64,000 nt of DNA from DATJFQ01 sp035495555 (GTDB lineage: Bacteria > Acidobacteriota > Vicinamibacteria > Vicinamibacterales > 2-12-FULL-66-21). Of the stretch, positions 19,420-26,958 are shown piece by piece. The notes beneath the pieces are model-generated. The model ran no database searches and was not told the DNA's origin. It saw only the letters and a list, made by a program, of their open reading frames with translations. Made by a program: the position numbers and the translations under genes. The stretch's first letter is position 1; each line of letters begins with the position of its first letter. Location of the stretch: the NCBI GenBank assembly GCA_035495555.1, contig DATJFQ010000037.1, forward strand, positions 1 through 64,000, read 5' to 3'.

Positions 19420-20030
19420 TGGATTTGACGGCCTCGCAGCATGATGCGCTGATCGAATTGCTGAACATCGGGTTCGGACGCGCTGCCGCGTCGCTGTCGC
19501 AGCTCACGGGCCATCGTGTGGTGCTCGAAGTGCCGCAAGTGTCGGTACACCCGATTGCCGCTGTGGACAATGCGTTGCGGCAACTCGTGTCGGACCAGGT
19601 GGCGAGCGTACACCAGATTTTCTCAGGCCCCGTAGGCGGAGATGCGCTGCTCGTCCTCGACTACTCGGCAGCAGGCATGTTGAAGCAGTTGCTGACGAAC
19701 GAGCCGCCCCTGCCGCTCCCCTTCGACGCATCGGCCCGTGAAGTGCTGACGGAAGTCGGGAACATCCTCCTGAATGCCTGCCTGGGAACGTTTGGAAACA
19801 TCCTGCAGGTGCAGGTCTCGTTTTCTGTTCCGCAACTGAACCTCGATACGCTGCAGGCCGTTCTGCAATCCCTGATCGTCAACCGCGAAGGGCTCAGGTA
19901 CGCGCTCGTCGTCCACGCCGGCTTTCGCCTCCGCGAAGCTGAGGTCACCGGATACCTCGTCATCGTCCTCAGCGTGGCTTCTCTCGATCGACTTATACAA
20001 GCGGTCGAGCAATGGGAGGGACGGTCGTGA
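19416..20030 (+). CDS. cheC: CheC-type CheY-P phosphatase
   Basis: About 204 residues. The N-terminal segment DALIELLNIGFGRAAASLSQ is the CheC/CheX/FliY active-site helix with the E-x-x-N pair, and a second copy EVLTEVGNILLNACLG near residue 110 makes it the two-site CheC architecture rather than CheX. In the second motif the usual Asp/Ser four residues before the Glu is replaced by Glu. ATG at 19416 overlaps the preceding receiver's stop; a second ATG follows immediately. It is expected to dephosphorylate CheY-P. No CheD gene is nearby. Confidence 0.85.
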   Translation: MMDLTASQHDALIELLNIGFGRAAASLSQLTGHRVVLEVPQVSVHPIAAVDNALRQLVSDQVASVHQIFSGPVGGDALLVLDYSAAGMLKQLLTNEPPLPLPFDASAREVLTEVGNILLNACLGTFGNILQVQVSFSVPQLNLDTLQAVLQSLIVNREGLRYALVVHAGFRLREAEVTGYLVIVLSVASLDRLIQAVEQWEGRS

Positions 20031-21622
20031 GCCCCGAAAACGAAGGCGAGCTGCTCAATGCGGCCACGCTCCGGTGGCTGAACGAGTTCGCCAGCCAGGG
20101 AATTTTCACGACCGACGCACAACTGCGCGTGGAGAGCTGGAACCGTTGGCTGGAGCAGCATTCGGGTGTCGCGGCCGAGTCGGCCATCGGGCGACGGCTG
20201 TTCGACATCTTTCCGGAGATCGCGCTTCGCGGATTCGAAGCGCACTACCGTGCGGCGCTCGCCGGAGAATCCCGCGTGCTCGCGCACACGTTTCACAAAT
20301 TCCTCATCCCGGCTGCGGCGAGTACGCCCGAACCCGCGCAAACCGCGCGCATCGCTCCCCTGCTGGTCGGCGGCCGGGTTGCCGGCACGATCACGTGGAT
20401 CGAGGATGTGTCCGAGCGCGTCGCCACGGAACGCGAACTCCGGCATCAGATTGAAGCAGCGGAATTCTCCCGCACGGTCGCCGAAGACGCGCTTCGTACG
20501 AAGGACGAATTCCTCGCGACGCTTTCGCACGAGATCAGGACGCCTCTCAACGCGGTGCTGGGGTGGACGAAAATTCTCCTGGCGCGTGACGTGGACCAGG
20601 CGCTCAGACGACGTGCGCTGGAAGTGATCGATCGAAACGCGGTCGCTCAGATGCACATGGTCGAAGACATGCTCGACATGGCCCGCATCATGACCGGCAA
20701 GCTGCGGATAGACGTGCAGCCCGTAAATGTGCTCAACGTGGTGCAGGCCGCGCTCGACGTGGTCGCGCCGACCGCGCTCGCCCGGGAGATCAGGCTCGAA
20801 CCGAGCCTTTCGATTCCAGAGACATGGGTCGCAGGCGACGCGGATCGGCTGCAGCAGATCATCTGGAACCTGCTGTCGAACGCGATCAAGTTCACCGACA
20901 GCGGCGGTCTCGTTCGTGTCGAGCTCGATCGGACGGGTGACGTGCTCCAGATCGTCATAGCCGACACCGGAGTGGGGATCGACCCGGAGTTTCTGCCGTT
21001 CATGTTCGAGCGCTTCAGGCAGGCGCACGCGTCGTCGAGCAGACGCCACGGCGGGCTGGGGCTCGGACTCCCGCTCGTGCGGCAGCTTGTCGAATTGCAT
21101 GGCGGCAGCGTTACCGCGACCAGCACGGTCGGTGTGGGCAGCACGTTTACGGTGAAGCTTCCGGTAATGCCGGAGGCGGCACGCGTCACCTTCTCACAGG
21201 ATCCGACGGAGCAGATGCTCGAAGGGCTCCGTGTCATGGTCGTCGAGCGCGAGCGGGACAGCCGCGAAATGATGGCGGTGGCGCTGGAGCAGTACGGAGC
21301 GGTCGTGCTGCAGGCCGATTCGACCCCCGCCGCGCTCGCGCTGCTGGACGGTGTCGCGGCGAACGAGGAAGACCTCGCTGCCGTGATCGTGGATGCCGTC
21401 CTCGCCGAAGACGACGGGTACCGCCTGCTCGGACATGCTTCGCTCGCGGGATCGGGAAAGGACAGCGAGGTGCCGGTCATCGCGCTGGCGCCGTATCGCA
21501 ATCCGCTGGAACGGCAGTCCGCGCTGTTGGCCGGCTTCCGTACGTGTCTCGCGAGACCTGTCGCGCCTGACGCGCTGATCGAGACACTCTTGACCGTGAC
21601 CTCCAGACGCCGCAGCCGCTAG
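20027..21622 (+). CDS. PAS-histidine kinase with C-terminal degenerate receiver
   Basis: A 531-residue soluble hybrid kinase. Residues about 15-125 are a PAS-like domain that matches the one in the PAS-HEAT protein. The phosphoacceptor His lies in FLATLSHEIRTPLNAVLGW near residue 168. ATPase boxes are WNLLSNAIKF, ADTGVGIDP and RHGGLGLGLPLV. The last 120 residues resemble a receiver, but the acidic pair is replaced (MVVERERDS) and the Lys is Arg (CLARPVAP); an Asp remains in VIVDAVLAEDDG. It is therefore probably a pseudo-receiver. The start is GTG 20027: GGGAGGG lies six bases upstream and the GTG overlaps the cheC stop (GTGA). An ATG at 20012 is less likely. Confidence 0.9.
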   Translation: MSPENEGELLNAATLRWLNEFASQGIFTTDAQLRVESWNRWLEQHSGVAAESAIGRRLFDIFPEIALRGFEAHYRAALAGESRVLAHTFHKFLIPAAASTPEPAQTARIAPLLVGGRVAGTITWIEDVSERVATERELRHQIEAAEFSRTVAEDALRTKDEFLATLSHEIRTPLNAVLGWTKILLARDVDQALRRRALEVIDRNAVAQMHMVEDMLDMARIMTGKLRIDVQPVNVLNVVQAALDVVAPTALAREIRLEPSLSIPETWVAGDADRLQQIIWNLLSNAIKFTDSGGLVRVELDRTGDVLQIVIADTGVGIDPEFLPFMFERFRQAHASSSRRHGGLGLGLPLVRQLVELHGGSVTATSTVGVGSTFTVKLPVMPEAARVTFSQDPTEQMLEGLRVMVVERERDSREMMAVALEQYGAVVLQADSTPAALALLDGVAANEEDLAAVIVDAVLAEDDGYRLLGHASLAGSGKDSEVPVIALAPYRNPLERQSALLAGFRTCLARPVAPDALIETLLTVTSRRRSR

Positions 21623-21669
21623 CCTGAGCGTCAATCGTTTCGGACGGCCGTCGCGGCAGCCCGCTGGCG

Positions 21670-22974
21670 TCACTCGATGGAAGAGGCCGTGTCGGCGGAC
21701 AGGCGCTCCACACCACCCATGAACGGTTGCAGGGCGGTGGGGATCGTCACTGACCCGTCAGCTTCCTGGTAGTTCTCCAGAATCGCGATCAGCGTTCGGC
21801 CAACGGCAAGCCCGGAGCCGTTCAGCGTGTGCACGAACTCCGCTTTACCGGTGCCCTCCGGCCGGAAGCGGATGTTGGCGCGGCGCGCCTGGAACGCCTC
21901 GGTGTTGCTGCACGACGAGATCTCTCGATAGGTCTCCTGACTCGGAAGCCAGACCTCGATGTCGTACGTTTTCGCCGACGCGAAGCCCATATCCCCGGTG
22001 CAGAGCAGCATCGTCCGATACGGCAGCTCGAGGCGGTCGAGTACTTCCTCCGCGTCCGCCGTCAGTCTTTCGAGTTCCGTGTACGACGAATCCGGCGTCG
22101 CAAACTTCACGAGCTCGACCTTGTCGAACTGGTGCTGCCGGATCAGTCCGCGCACATCCGCACCATAGGAGCCCGCCTCGCTTCGGAAGCACGGCGTGTA
22201 AGCCGTATATCGGAGTGGCAGCTCCCGCCCGTCGAGGATCTCGCCGCGGTGCAGATTCGTCAGCGGTACTTCCGCGGTCGGGATCAGAAACAAGTCCCAG
22301 TCACCAGCAATCCTGAAGAGGTCCTGCTCGAACTTGGGCAGGTTCCCCGTGCCACGCAGCGCGTCCGCGTTGACGAGGAAGGGCGGCTCGACTTCGGTGT
22401 AGCGGTGCAGCCGGGTGTGGAGATCGAGCATGAAATTGATGAGCGCGCGCGCAAGCCGTGCGCCTCCGCCCATCAACACGGAAAACCGCGCGCCCGACAT
22501 CCGGGTCGCGCGCTCGAAGTCCAGAATCCCGAGTCCCGTTCCGATGTCCCAGTGCGCTTTCGGCGGAAACGAAAACGACCGCGGCGTCCCGCGCCGGCGC
22601 ACCTCTTTGTTGGCGTCAGCGCTTGCCCCGAGGGGGACGGACCCGTCCGGCACGTTCGGGATCATGAGCATCGCGTCGTGCCGGCGGCGTTCGACGTCCT
22701 CGAGCTCTGCCTCGAGCTGCTTGATCCTGAGCGCGCGCTCCTTGTTGGCGGCGAAGATCGCCGACGGATCGCGGCCTTCGCGCTTCGCCTGCGCAACCTC
22801 GGCGCTCGACGCGTTCTGCTCGCGCTTCAGCGTTTCGACGTCGGGGATCAACGCGCGGCGGCGTGTTTCCAGCTCGACCAGCGGTCCGACCAGCGGGTCC
22901 GGATCGATGCCGCGATGGCGCAGCGCGGCGCGCAACTCCTCGATGCGATCGCGGAGGTAGGCAGGGTCGAGCAT
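21670..22974 (-). CDS. serS: Seryl-tRNA synthetase
   Basis: 434 residues, normal length. An N-terminal coiled-coil tRNA-binding arm (roughly residues 28-105, rich in Arg/Glu/Lys) is followed by the class II core, with FRSEAGSYGADVRG (motif 2) and a motif 3 region NGSGLAVGRTLIAILENYQ. It charges tRNA-Ser, including the tRNA-Ser(UGA) encoded at 5.8 kb, and in Sec-using bacteria also charges tRNA-Sec with serine before SelA acts. That matters here because selD is a selenoprotein gene. It is convergent with the histidine kinase gene and divergent from galU, with only 24 bases between start codons. Confidence 0.97.
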   Translation of the reverse strand: MLDPAYLRDRIEELRAALRHRGIDPDPLVGPLVELETRRRALIPDVETLKREQNASSAEVAQAKREGRDPSAIFAANKERALRIKQLEAELEDVERRRHDAMLMIPNVPDGSVPLGASADANKEVRRRGTPRSFSFPPKAHWDIGTGLGILDFERATRMSGARFSVLMGGGARLARALINFMLDLHTRLHRYTEVEPPFLVNADALRGTGNLPKFEQDLFRIAGDWDLFLIPTAEVPLTNLHRGEILDGRELPLRYTAYTPCFRSEAGSYGADVRGLIRQHQFDKVELVKFATPDSSYTELERLTADAEEVLDRLELPYRTMLLCTGDMGFASAKTYDIEVWLPSQETYREISSCSNTEAFQARRANIRFRPEGTGKAEFVHTLNGSGLAVGRTLIAILENYQEADGSVTIPTALQPFMGGVERLSADTASSIE

Positions 22975-22986
22975 CGATAAATCCTA

Positions 22987-22992
22987 TATGAT
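22987..22992 (+). promoter_or_regulatory. Candidate -10 box, leaderless galU transcript
   Basis: TATGAT ends six bases before the galU ATG, so transcription would begin at or next to the start codon. The whole serS-galU intergenic space is 24 bases and cannot hold a Shine-Dalgarno plus leader. On the opposite strand TATAGG is a possible serS -10 in the same stretch. Confidence 0.4.
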
Positions 22993-22998
22993 CGCGGC

Positions 22999-23886
22999 AT
23001 GACGCACGCGGTGCGCAAGGCCGTCTTTCCTGCGGCGGGACTCGGCACACGCTTCCTGCCCGCCACGAAAGCGCAGCCGAAAGAGATGCTGCCGCTCGTG
23101 GACAAGCCGATCATTCAGTACGGCGTCGAGGAAGCGCTCGCGTCAGGCGTCGACAACATCATCCTGGTCACCGGCCGCGGCAAGAACGCGATCGAAGATC
23201 ACTTCGACGTCGCCTTCGAACTCGAGACGTTTCTCGAGGCGCGCGGCAAGACCGAACTCCTCGAAGAGATCCGGAAAATCTCAAATCTGATCAATGTTTC
23301 GTACGTGCGACAGGGAGAGCCGCTCGGCCTCGGCCACGCTGTGCTCGTGACGCAGCCGCTCGTCGGCAACGAACCGTTCGCGGTCATCCTCGCAGACGAC
23401 GTGATCGATGCGGATCCGCCGGCGCTCAGACAGATGGTCGACGTGTTCGAGGAACTCGGCGGGCCAGTCCTCGCGATCGAGCAGGTTCCCTCTGACAGCG
23501 TCAGCTCCTACGGCATCGTCGACGCCGAGGAAATCCGGCCCGGCGTGTACCGCATTCACGACATGGTCGAGAAGCCGCCGCGCGGCGAAGCGCCATCGGA
23601 CCTCGCCATCATCGGCCGCTACGTGCTGACGCCCGACATCTTCCCGGCGCTCGAAGAGACCGCGCGCGAAAAAGATCGCACCGGCGAAATTCAGCTCACG
23701 AATGCGCTGCGGAAGCTGCTGAAGAAACGGCCCATCTACGGCTGCCGGATCGAAGGCGTCCGCCACGATACGGGCAACAAGCTCGGATTCCTGAAAGCCG
23801 TGGTCTATTTCGCGCTCCGCCGTCCGGACCTGCGCGAACCTTTCACCGAGTATCTGCGCGGGATGCTGGACGCGGTAGCCAAATAG
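22999..23886 (+). CDS. galU: UTP-glucose-1-phosphate uridylyltransferase
   Basis: 295 residues, typical GalU length. The nucleotide-binding signature GLGTRFLPATKAQPKEMLP is at residues 14-32, followed by DKPIIQYGVEEAL. VILADDVIDADPP carries the metal-binding Asp, and VEKPPRGEAPSDLAIIGRY is the sugar-phosphate site. It makes UDP-glucose for envelope polysaccharide and lipid synthesis. It is probably leaderless (see the -10 at 22987). A family-A inverted repeat begins directly after its stop. Confidence 0.96.
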   Translation: MTHAVRKAVFPAAGLGTRFLPATKAQPKEMLPLVDKPIIQYGVEEALASGVDNIILVTGRGKNAIEDHFDVAFELETFLEARGKTELLEEIRKISNLINVSYVRQGEPLGLGHAVLVTQPLVGNEPFAVILADDVIDADPPALRQMVDVFEELGGPVLAIEQVPSDSVSSYGIVDAEEIRPGVYRIHDMVEKPPRGEAPSDLAIIGRYVLTPDIFPALEETAREKDRTGEIQLTNALRKLLKKRPIYGCRIEGVRHDTGNKLGFLKAVVYFALRRPDLREPFTEYLRGMLDAVAK

Positions 23887-23985
23887 ATAACTACAGAACG
23901 GCCAACTGCACAACGGAAACTCCCAACTTCCAATTCCCAACTCGAGTAGTTGAAGTTGTGAAGTTGAGTAGTTGCTGTTGATCTC
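23887..23985. repeat. Family-A intergenic word array, inverted halves, reverse orientation
   Basis: This fills the whole convergent gap between galU and the fmdB-like gene. The left half is made of 7-8 bp words of the AACTNCNC type (AACTGCAC, AACTTCC, AATTCCC); the right half is the inverse complement (TAGTTGAAGTTGTGAAG). The minus strand of 23902-23926 carries the same core (TTGGGAG to CAGTTGG) that is found on the plus strand in the atpA-atpG and atpG-atpD gaps. It could also act as a bidirectional terminator. Confidence 0.75.
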
Positions 23986-24285
23986 CTATTCGCTCTTCTT
24001 GCTTTCGCTGCTGGCGGGCGTCGATGGCTTCGACTCAGCGGAGGACGATGAGCTGTCGCTGGAGGAGGATGAGGAGCCGGTTTTGCCGGCGTCTGACCCG
24101 GACTTCTTCGCGTAGTCTGTGATGTACCAGCCGGAGCCCTTGAACTGGATCGCGGGGGAGGACAGCAGCTTCTTCACCGGGCCCTTGCCGCACTTGGCAC
24201 ACACCTCGATCGGTGCATCAGAATATTTCTGAATCTTCTCGAACCGCTGGTGGCAGGCCTCGCACTCGTACTCGTAAAGGGGCAT
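23986..24285 (-). CDS. FmdB-family zinc-ribbon protein
   Basis: A 99-residue protein. The first 45 residues are the FmdB zinc ribbon, MPLYEYECEACHQRFE with a second pair in CAKCGKGP, giving the CxxC-CxxC metal site. A conserved SPAIQFKGSGWYITDY motif follows. The last 35 residues are a Ser-rich low-complexity tail ending in charged residues. FmdB proteins are proposed regulators or small Zn-binding accessory proteins; no specific role can be assigned. It is convergent with galU across a family-A array. Confidence 0.88.
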   Translation of the reverse strand: MPLYEYECEACHQRFEKIQKYSDAPIEVCAKCGKGPVKKLLSSPAIQFKGSGWYITDYAKKSGSDAGKTGSSSSSSDSSSSSAESKPSTPASSESKKSE

Positions 24286-24370
24286 AAAGAAATGCTACAT
24301 GACCACTGGCAAAGACCTAGTGTAACCCGTAACCACGAACCTCCAACCTCGAAGTCGAGCGTCTGACGCG

Positions 24371-26029
24371 CTATTCGAGCAGTGCGCCGTTCGGTTCGCC
24401 CAGCATCAGGCTCCGCTGCAGCCCCAGCGGGACGGTGCCGTTCCCGAGGAGCGTGTCGTGGAACCGGCGCAGCGAGAATCGCTCTTTCTCCCGAGCCTCA
24501 TAGTCCTCGCGCAGCTGGAGGATGGCCAGCTTGCCGAGCGAGTACAACACGTACGACGGATCGAAGGTGCCCCGTTCCGCTTCGCGGCGGGCTGCCGATT
24601 CCTCCAGATAGGCGTGGTCGCGGAAGAATCGAACACCCTGCTCCACCGACAGGTCCTCGCAGTGGAGACGAATCCCGACGATCGTGCGGCACAGGCGGAT
24701 GAGGGCTTCGGCGAGCTGCCCGAGCCGAACGGACGGATCGTTCTTCCGGAATCCCACATCGACCATCATCTGCTCCGCGTAATGGGCCCATCCTTCGACC
24801 ATCGCGGTCGACGAGAACAGGATCGATTTGCGGAAGCTCGAGGCCAGCTGGCGCAGGTGCTGGTAATGCAGGAAATGCCCGGGATAGACCTCGTGGATCG
24901 AAATCGACCAGAGGGCGCCGTAATTGAAGTCGCGGAGGTGCGTTTCCTGCTTGTCCGCCGGCCATGACGGATCGGGATCCGTGATGTAGTAGTACGCGCG
25001 CTGCGGGCGCGTTTCGAACGGCCCGGGCGTCCACATGCTCGCGAACGTCCACCGATAGAATTTCGGCGTCGGCCCAACGAGGACGTCGGTGCCCTCGGGA
25101 ACCGTCACGAGCCCCTGGCGGGTGATGAAAGCCCGGAGTTCCTCGAGCTGTTCCTGCGCGGTCGAGACCAGCGCGGCGGCGCCGGGATGTTCGCCCTTGA
25201 CCTTGTCCCACGCGGCGAGCGGGTTCGTGTTGTCCACGCGGGACCCGACGCGGCGGAACTCCTCCTGGGTGGCGTGCAGCTCGCGCGACGCGATCGCCAG
25301 CAGCTTGTCGGCGTCGAGCGTGATGCCCTCCTCGAGCCTGAGCTTCTGCTCGAATGTGTCGCGACCGAGCCTGAACGATCCGCGTGCGCGCGGCGCGATC
25401 TCTTCTTCGAGGTGCCGGATGGTGGCGCCGATGGCCGCCGCGGCTTCCATGGACGTATCTGCCAGATCGCCCAGGATGTGCAGGTCGTCCAGCGCGGAAA
25501 ACGCGCGGGGCAGGTCCTCTTCGATAAATCGGTGCGCGCCCCGGAGACTTTCCAGTCCAACCTTGACGAAAATGCCCGGGGGGTCCTTCACGTTGTCGCG
25601 CGCCGCCTGCATCAGCCGTGGGACCTGCCGCAGCTTCGAGACCACCCGGCGGCCGCGCTCGGAGATCGGAGCGTAGTCGAACAGCGCCTGCCCGGCGAGG
25701 CTGGTCGAGAGCAGGTCGCCGTACGCCTGGGGGTTGCGCTCCCACGTGCGGACGGTTTCCAGCTCGAAGGTCCGTGCGCGGATATGCGCCTCGATGACGG
25801 GCCGTTCCAGCCGTTCGACTTCGGTGAGGCGCGCGGGATCGATTGCGCCCAGCCGGCGCGCGAAGCCCCCGAGCGCGCGCGCCTGCGCCTCGATTGCGGT
25901 GCGGCTGAAATCCTCGATGAGGTCGTCGTGCAGGTGGACGCCGTCGAAGGTGGCGCTGGTGGGGTGAACTTCGTGAAGCCAGGCCAGAAATTCGTCGACG
26001 AAATGGGGTAAGGGTTCGGCGGAAAACAT
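24371..26029 (-). CDS. DUF885 family protein, putative zinc metallopeptidase
   Basis: 552 residues, typical for the family. The key motif ISIHEVYPGHFLHYQH near residue 375 has HExxPGH, and EGWAHYAEQM about 40 residues further supplies a second conserved Glu/His set; together they resemble an M1/M32-like zinc site. No signal peptide is seen in the first 30 residues. Proteins of this family are mostly uncharacterised. It lies 85 bases downstream of fmdB on the same strand, a gap that contains a few AACCTCC-like words but no gene. It is divergent from rsmI with 22 bases between starts. Confidence 0.85.
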   Translation of the reverse strand: MFSAEPLPHFVDEFLAWLHEVHPTSATFDGVHLHDDLIEDFSRTAIEAQARALGGFARRLGAIDPARLTEVERLERPVIEAHIRARTFELETVRTWERNPQAYGDLLSTSLAGQALFDYAPISERGRRVVSKLRQVPRLMQAARDNVKDPPGIFVKVGLESLRGAHRFIEEDLPRAFSALDDLHILGDLADTSMEAAAAIGATIRHLEEEIAPRARGSFRLGRDTFEQKLRLEEGITLDADKLLAIASRELHATQEEFRRVGSRVDNTNPLAAWDKVKGEHPGAAALVSTAQEQLEELRAFITRQGLVTVPEGTDVLVGPTPKFYRWTFASMWTPGPFETRPQRAYYYITDPDPSWPADKQETHLRDFNYGALWSISIHEVYPGHFLHYQHLRQLASSFRKSILFSSTAMVEGWAHYAEQMMVDVGFRKNDPSVRLGQLAEALIRLCRTIVGIRLHCEDLSVEQGVRFFRDHAYLEESAARREAERGTFDPSYVLYSLGKLAILQLREDYEAREKERFSLRRFHDTLLGNGTVPLGLQRSLMLGEPNGALLE

Positions 26030-26033
26030 CTGC

Positions 26034-26039
26034 TAGAAT
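26034..26039 (+). promoter_or_regulatory. Candidate -10 box for rsmI
   Basis: TAGAAT lies 12 bases before the rsmI ATG, inside the 22-base divergent gap with the DUF885 gene. It implies a leader of about six bases with no room for a Shine-Dalgarno. The -35 is unclear. Confidence 0.35.
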
Positions 26040-26051
26040 CGGCGGCCCGTC

Positions 26052-26882
26052 ATGTCCGGCACCCTCTACGTGGTCGCCACTCCAATCGGCAACCTCGAGG
26101 ACGTCTCGCTGCGGGCGCTGCGGATTCTTCGCGAAGTCTCCTTGATCGCGGCCGAGGACACCCGCCGGACCGGCCGGCTTCTTCAACACTACTCGATCTC
26201 GACGCGAACGACGAGTCTGCACGCGCATAACGAGCGTGAAAAAACACCTCGCCTCATCGCCGACCTCCTGGGCGGCGCCTCTGTTGCCCTGGTGTCGGAT
26301 GCCGGGACCCCGCTGATATCGGATCCGGGCCTGGCGCTGGTACACGCGGCACGTCAGGCGGGCATCCGGGTCGAACCGATCCCCGGTCCGAGCGCGGTGA
26401 CCGCGTTGCTGTCCGTCGCAGGCTTTGCGGACCGCGAGTTCTGCTTTTTCGGATTCCCGCCCAGCGGCCCAACCGACAGGAAGCTCTGGCTGGAACGGCT
26501 TGCCGCTCAACAGAACCCGTCGGTGTTTTTCGAGGCCCCGCACCGGATAGCCCGGACAATTGGCGATTTGACCAATATTGCTGGTATCGGCCGAACTGTT
26601 GCGGTCGGCAGAGAGCTTACAAAAGCGCACGAGGAGGTGGTCATTTGCCCTATTGAGCAGGTTCTAGGTCGGCTCAGTTCGATGAAGGGGGAATTTACCG
26701 TCGCGCTGGCGCCTGAATCCTCGAAGAGGGTGACGGCAGTGACTGTTTCGAAGGAAGCTCTTGCGGACGAAATAGGTCGAGAGATCCAGAACGGCGCGCC
26801 GTCAAAAAGGGACGCCGTGAAACGAGTGGCGGAGCGTTACGGATTGGCGCCCAACGACGTCTACAAGCGCGTGCGCGATTAA
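26052..26882 (+). CDS. rsmI: 16S rRNA (cytidine-1402-2'-O)-methyltransferase
   Basis: 276 residues. Tetrapyrrole-methylase fold marks of RsmI are clear: GTLYVVATPIGNLEDVSLRA at the start, IAAEDTRRTGRLLQHY, VSDAGTPLISDPG and FGFPPSGPTDR. It methylates the ribose of C1402 in the decoding centre. The C-terminal 50 residues contain the usual KRDAVKRVAERYGLAPNDVY helix-turn-helix-like end. It stands alone between a divergent DUF885 gene and a TPR gene with its own promoter. Confidence 0.95.
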   Translation: MSGTLYVVATPIGNLEDVSLRALRILREVSLIAAEDTRRTGRLLQHYSISTRTTSLHAHNEREKTPRLIADLLGGASVALVSDAGTPLISDPGLALVHAARQAGIRVEPIPGPSAVTALLSVAGFADREFCFFGFPPSGPTDRKLWLERLAAQQNPSVFFEAPHRIARTIGDLTNIAGIGRTVAVGRELTKAHEEVVICPIEQVLGRLSSMKGEFTVALAPESSKRVTAVTVSKEALADEIGREIQNGAPSKRDAVKRVAERYGLAPNDVYKRVRD

Positions 26883-26899
26883 GTAAGTCTCATCTGGTC

Positions 26900-26929
26900 T
26901 TGACCTGTTCGGGCACGATTTGCTACTGT
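26900..26929 (+). promoter_or_regulatory. Sigma70-type promoter for the TPR gene
   Basis: TTGACC at 26900-26905 and TACTGT at 26924-26929, spacer 18 bases. The predicted start of transcription is near 26936, before the ATG at 26959. This rules against the upstream in-frame ATG at 26920. Confidence 0.55.
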
Positions 26930-26958
26930 CGCTGCGCCGCACGGGACGTGCGCTCGTA

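Noticed and set aside
24318..24358. AACCCGT/AACCTCC words between the DUF885 and fmdB-like genes as another repeat element
   Set aside because: Only about four loose words, no fixed period and no inverted partner; too weak to call, though it may be a decayed array.
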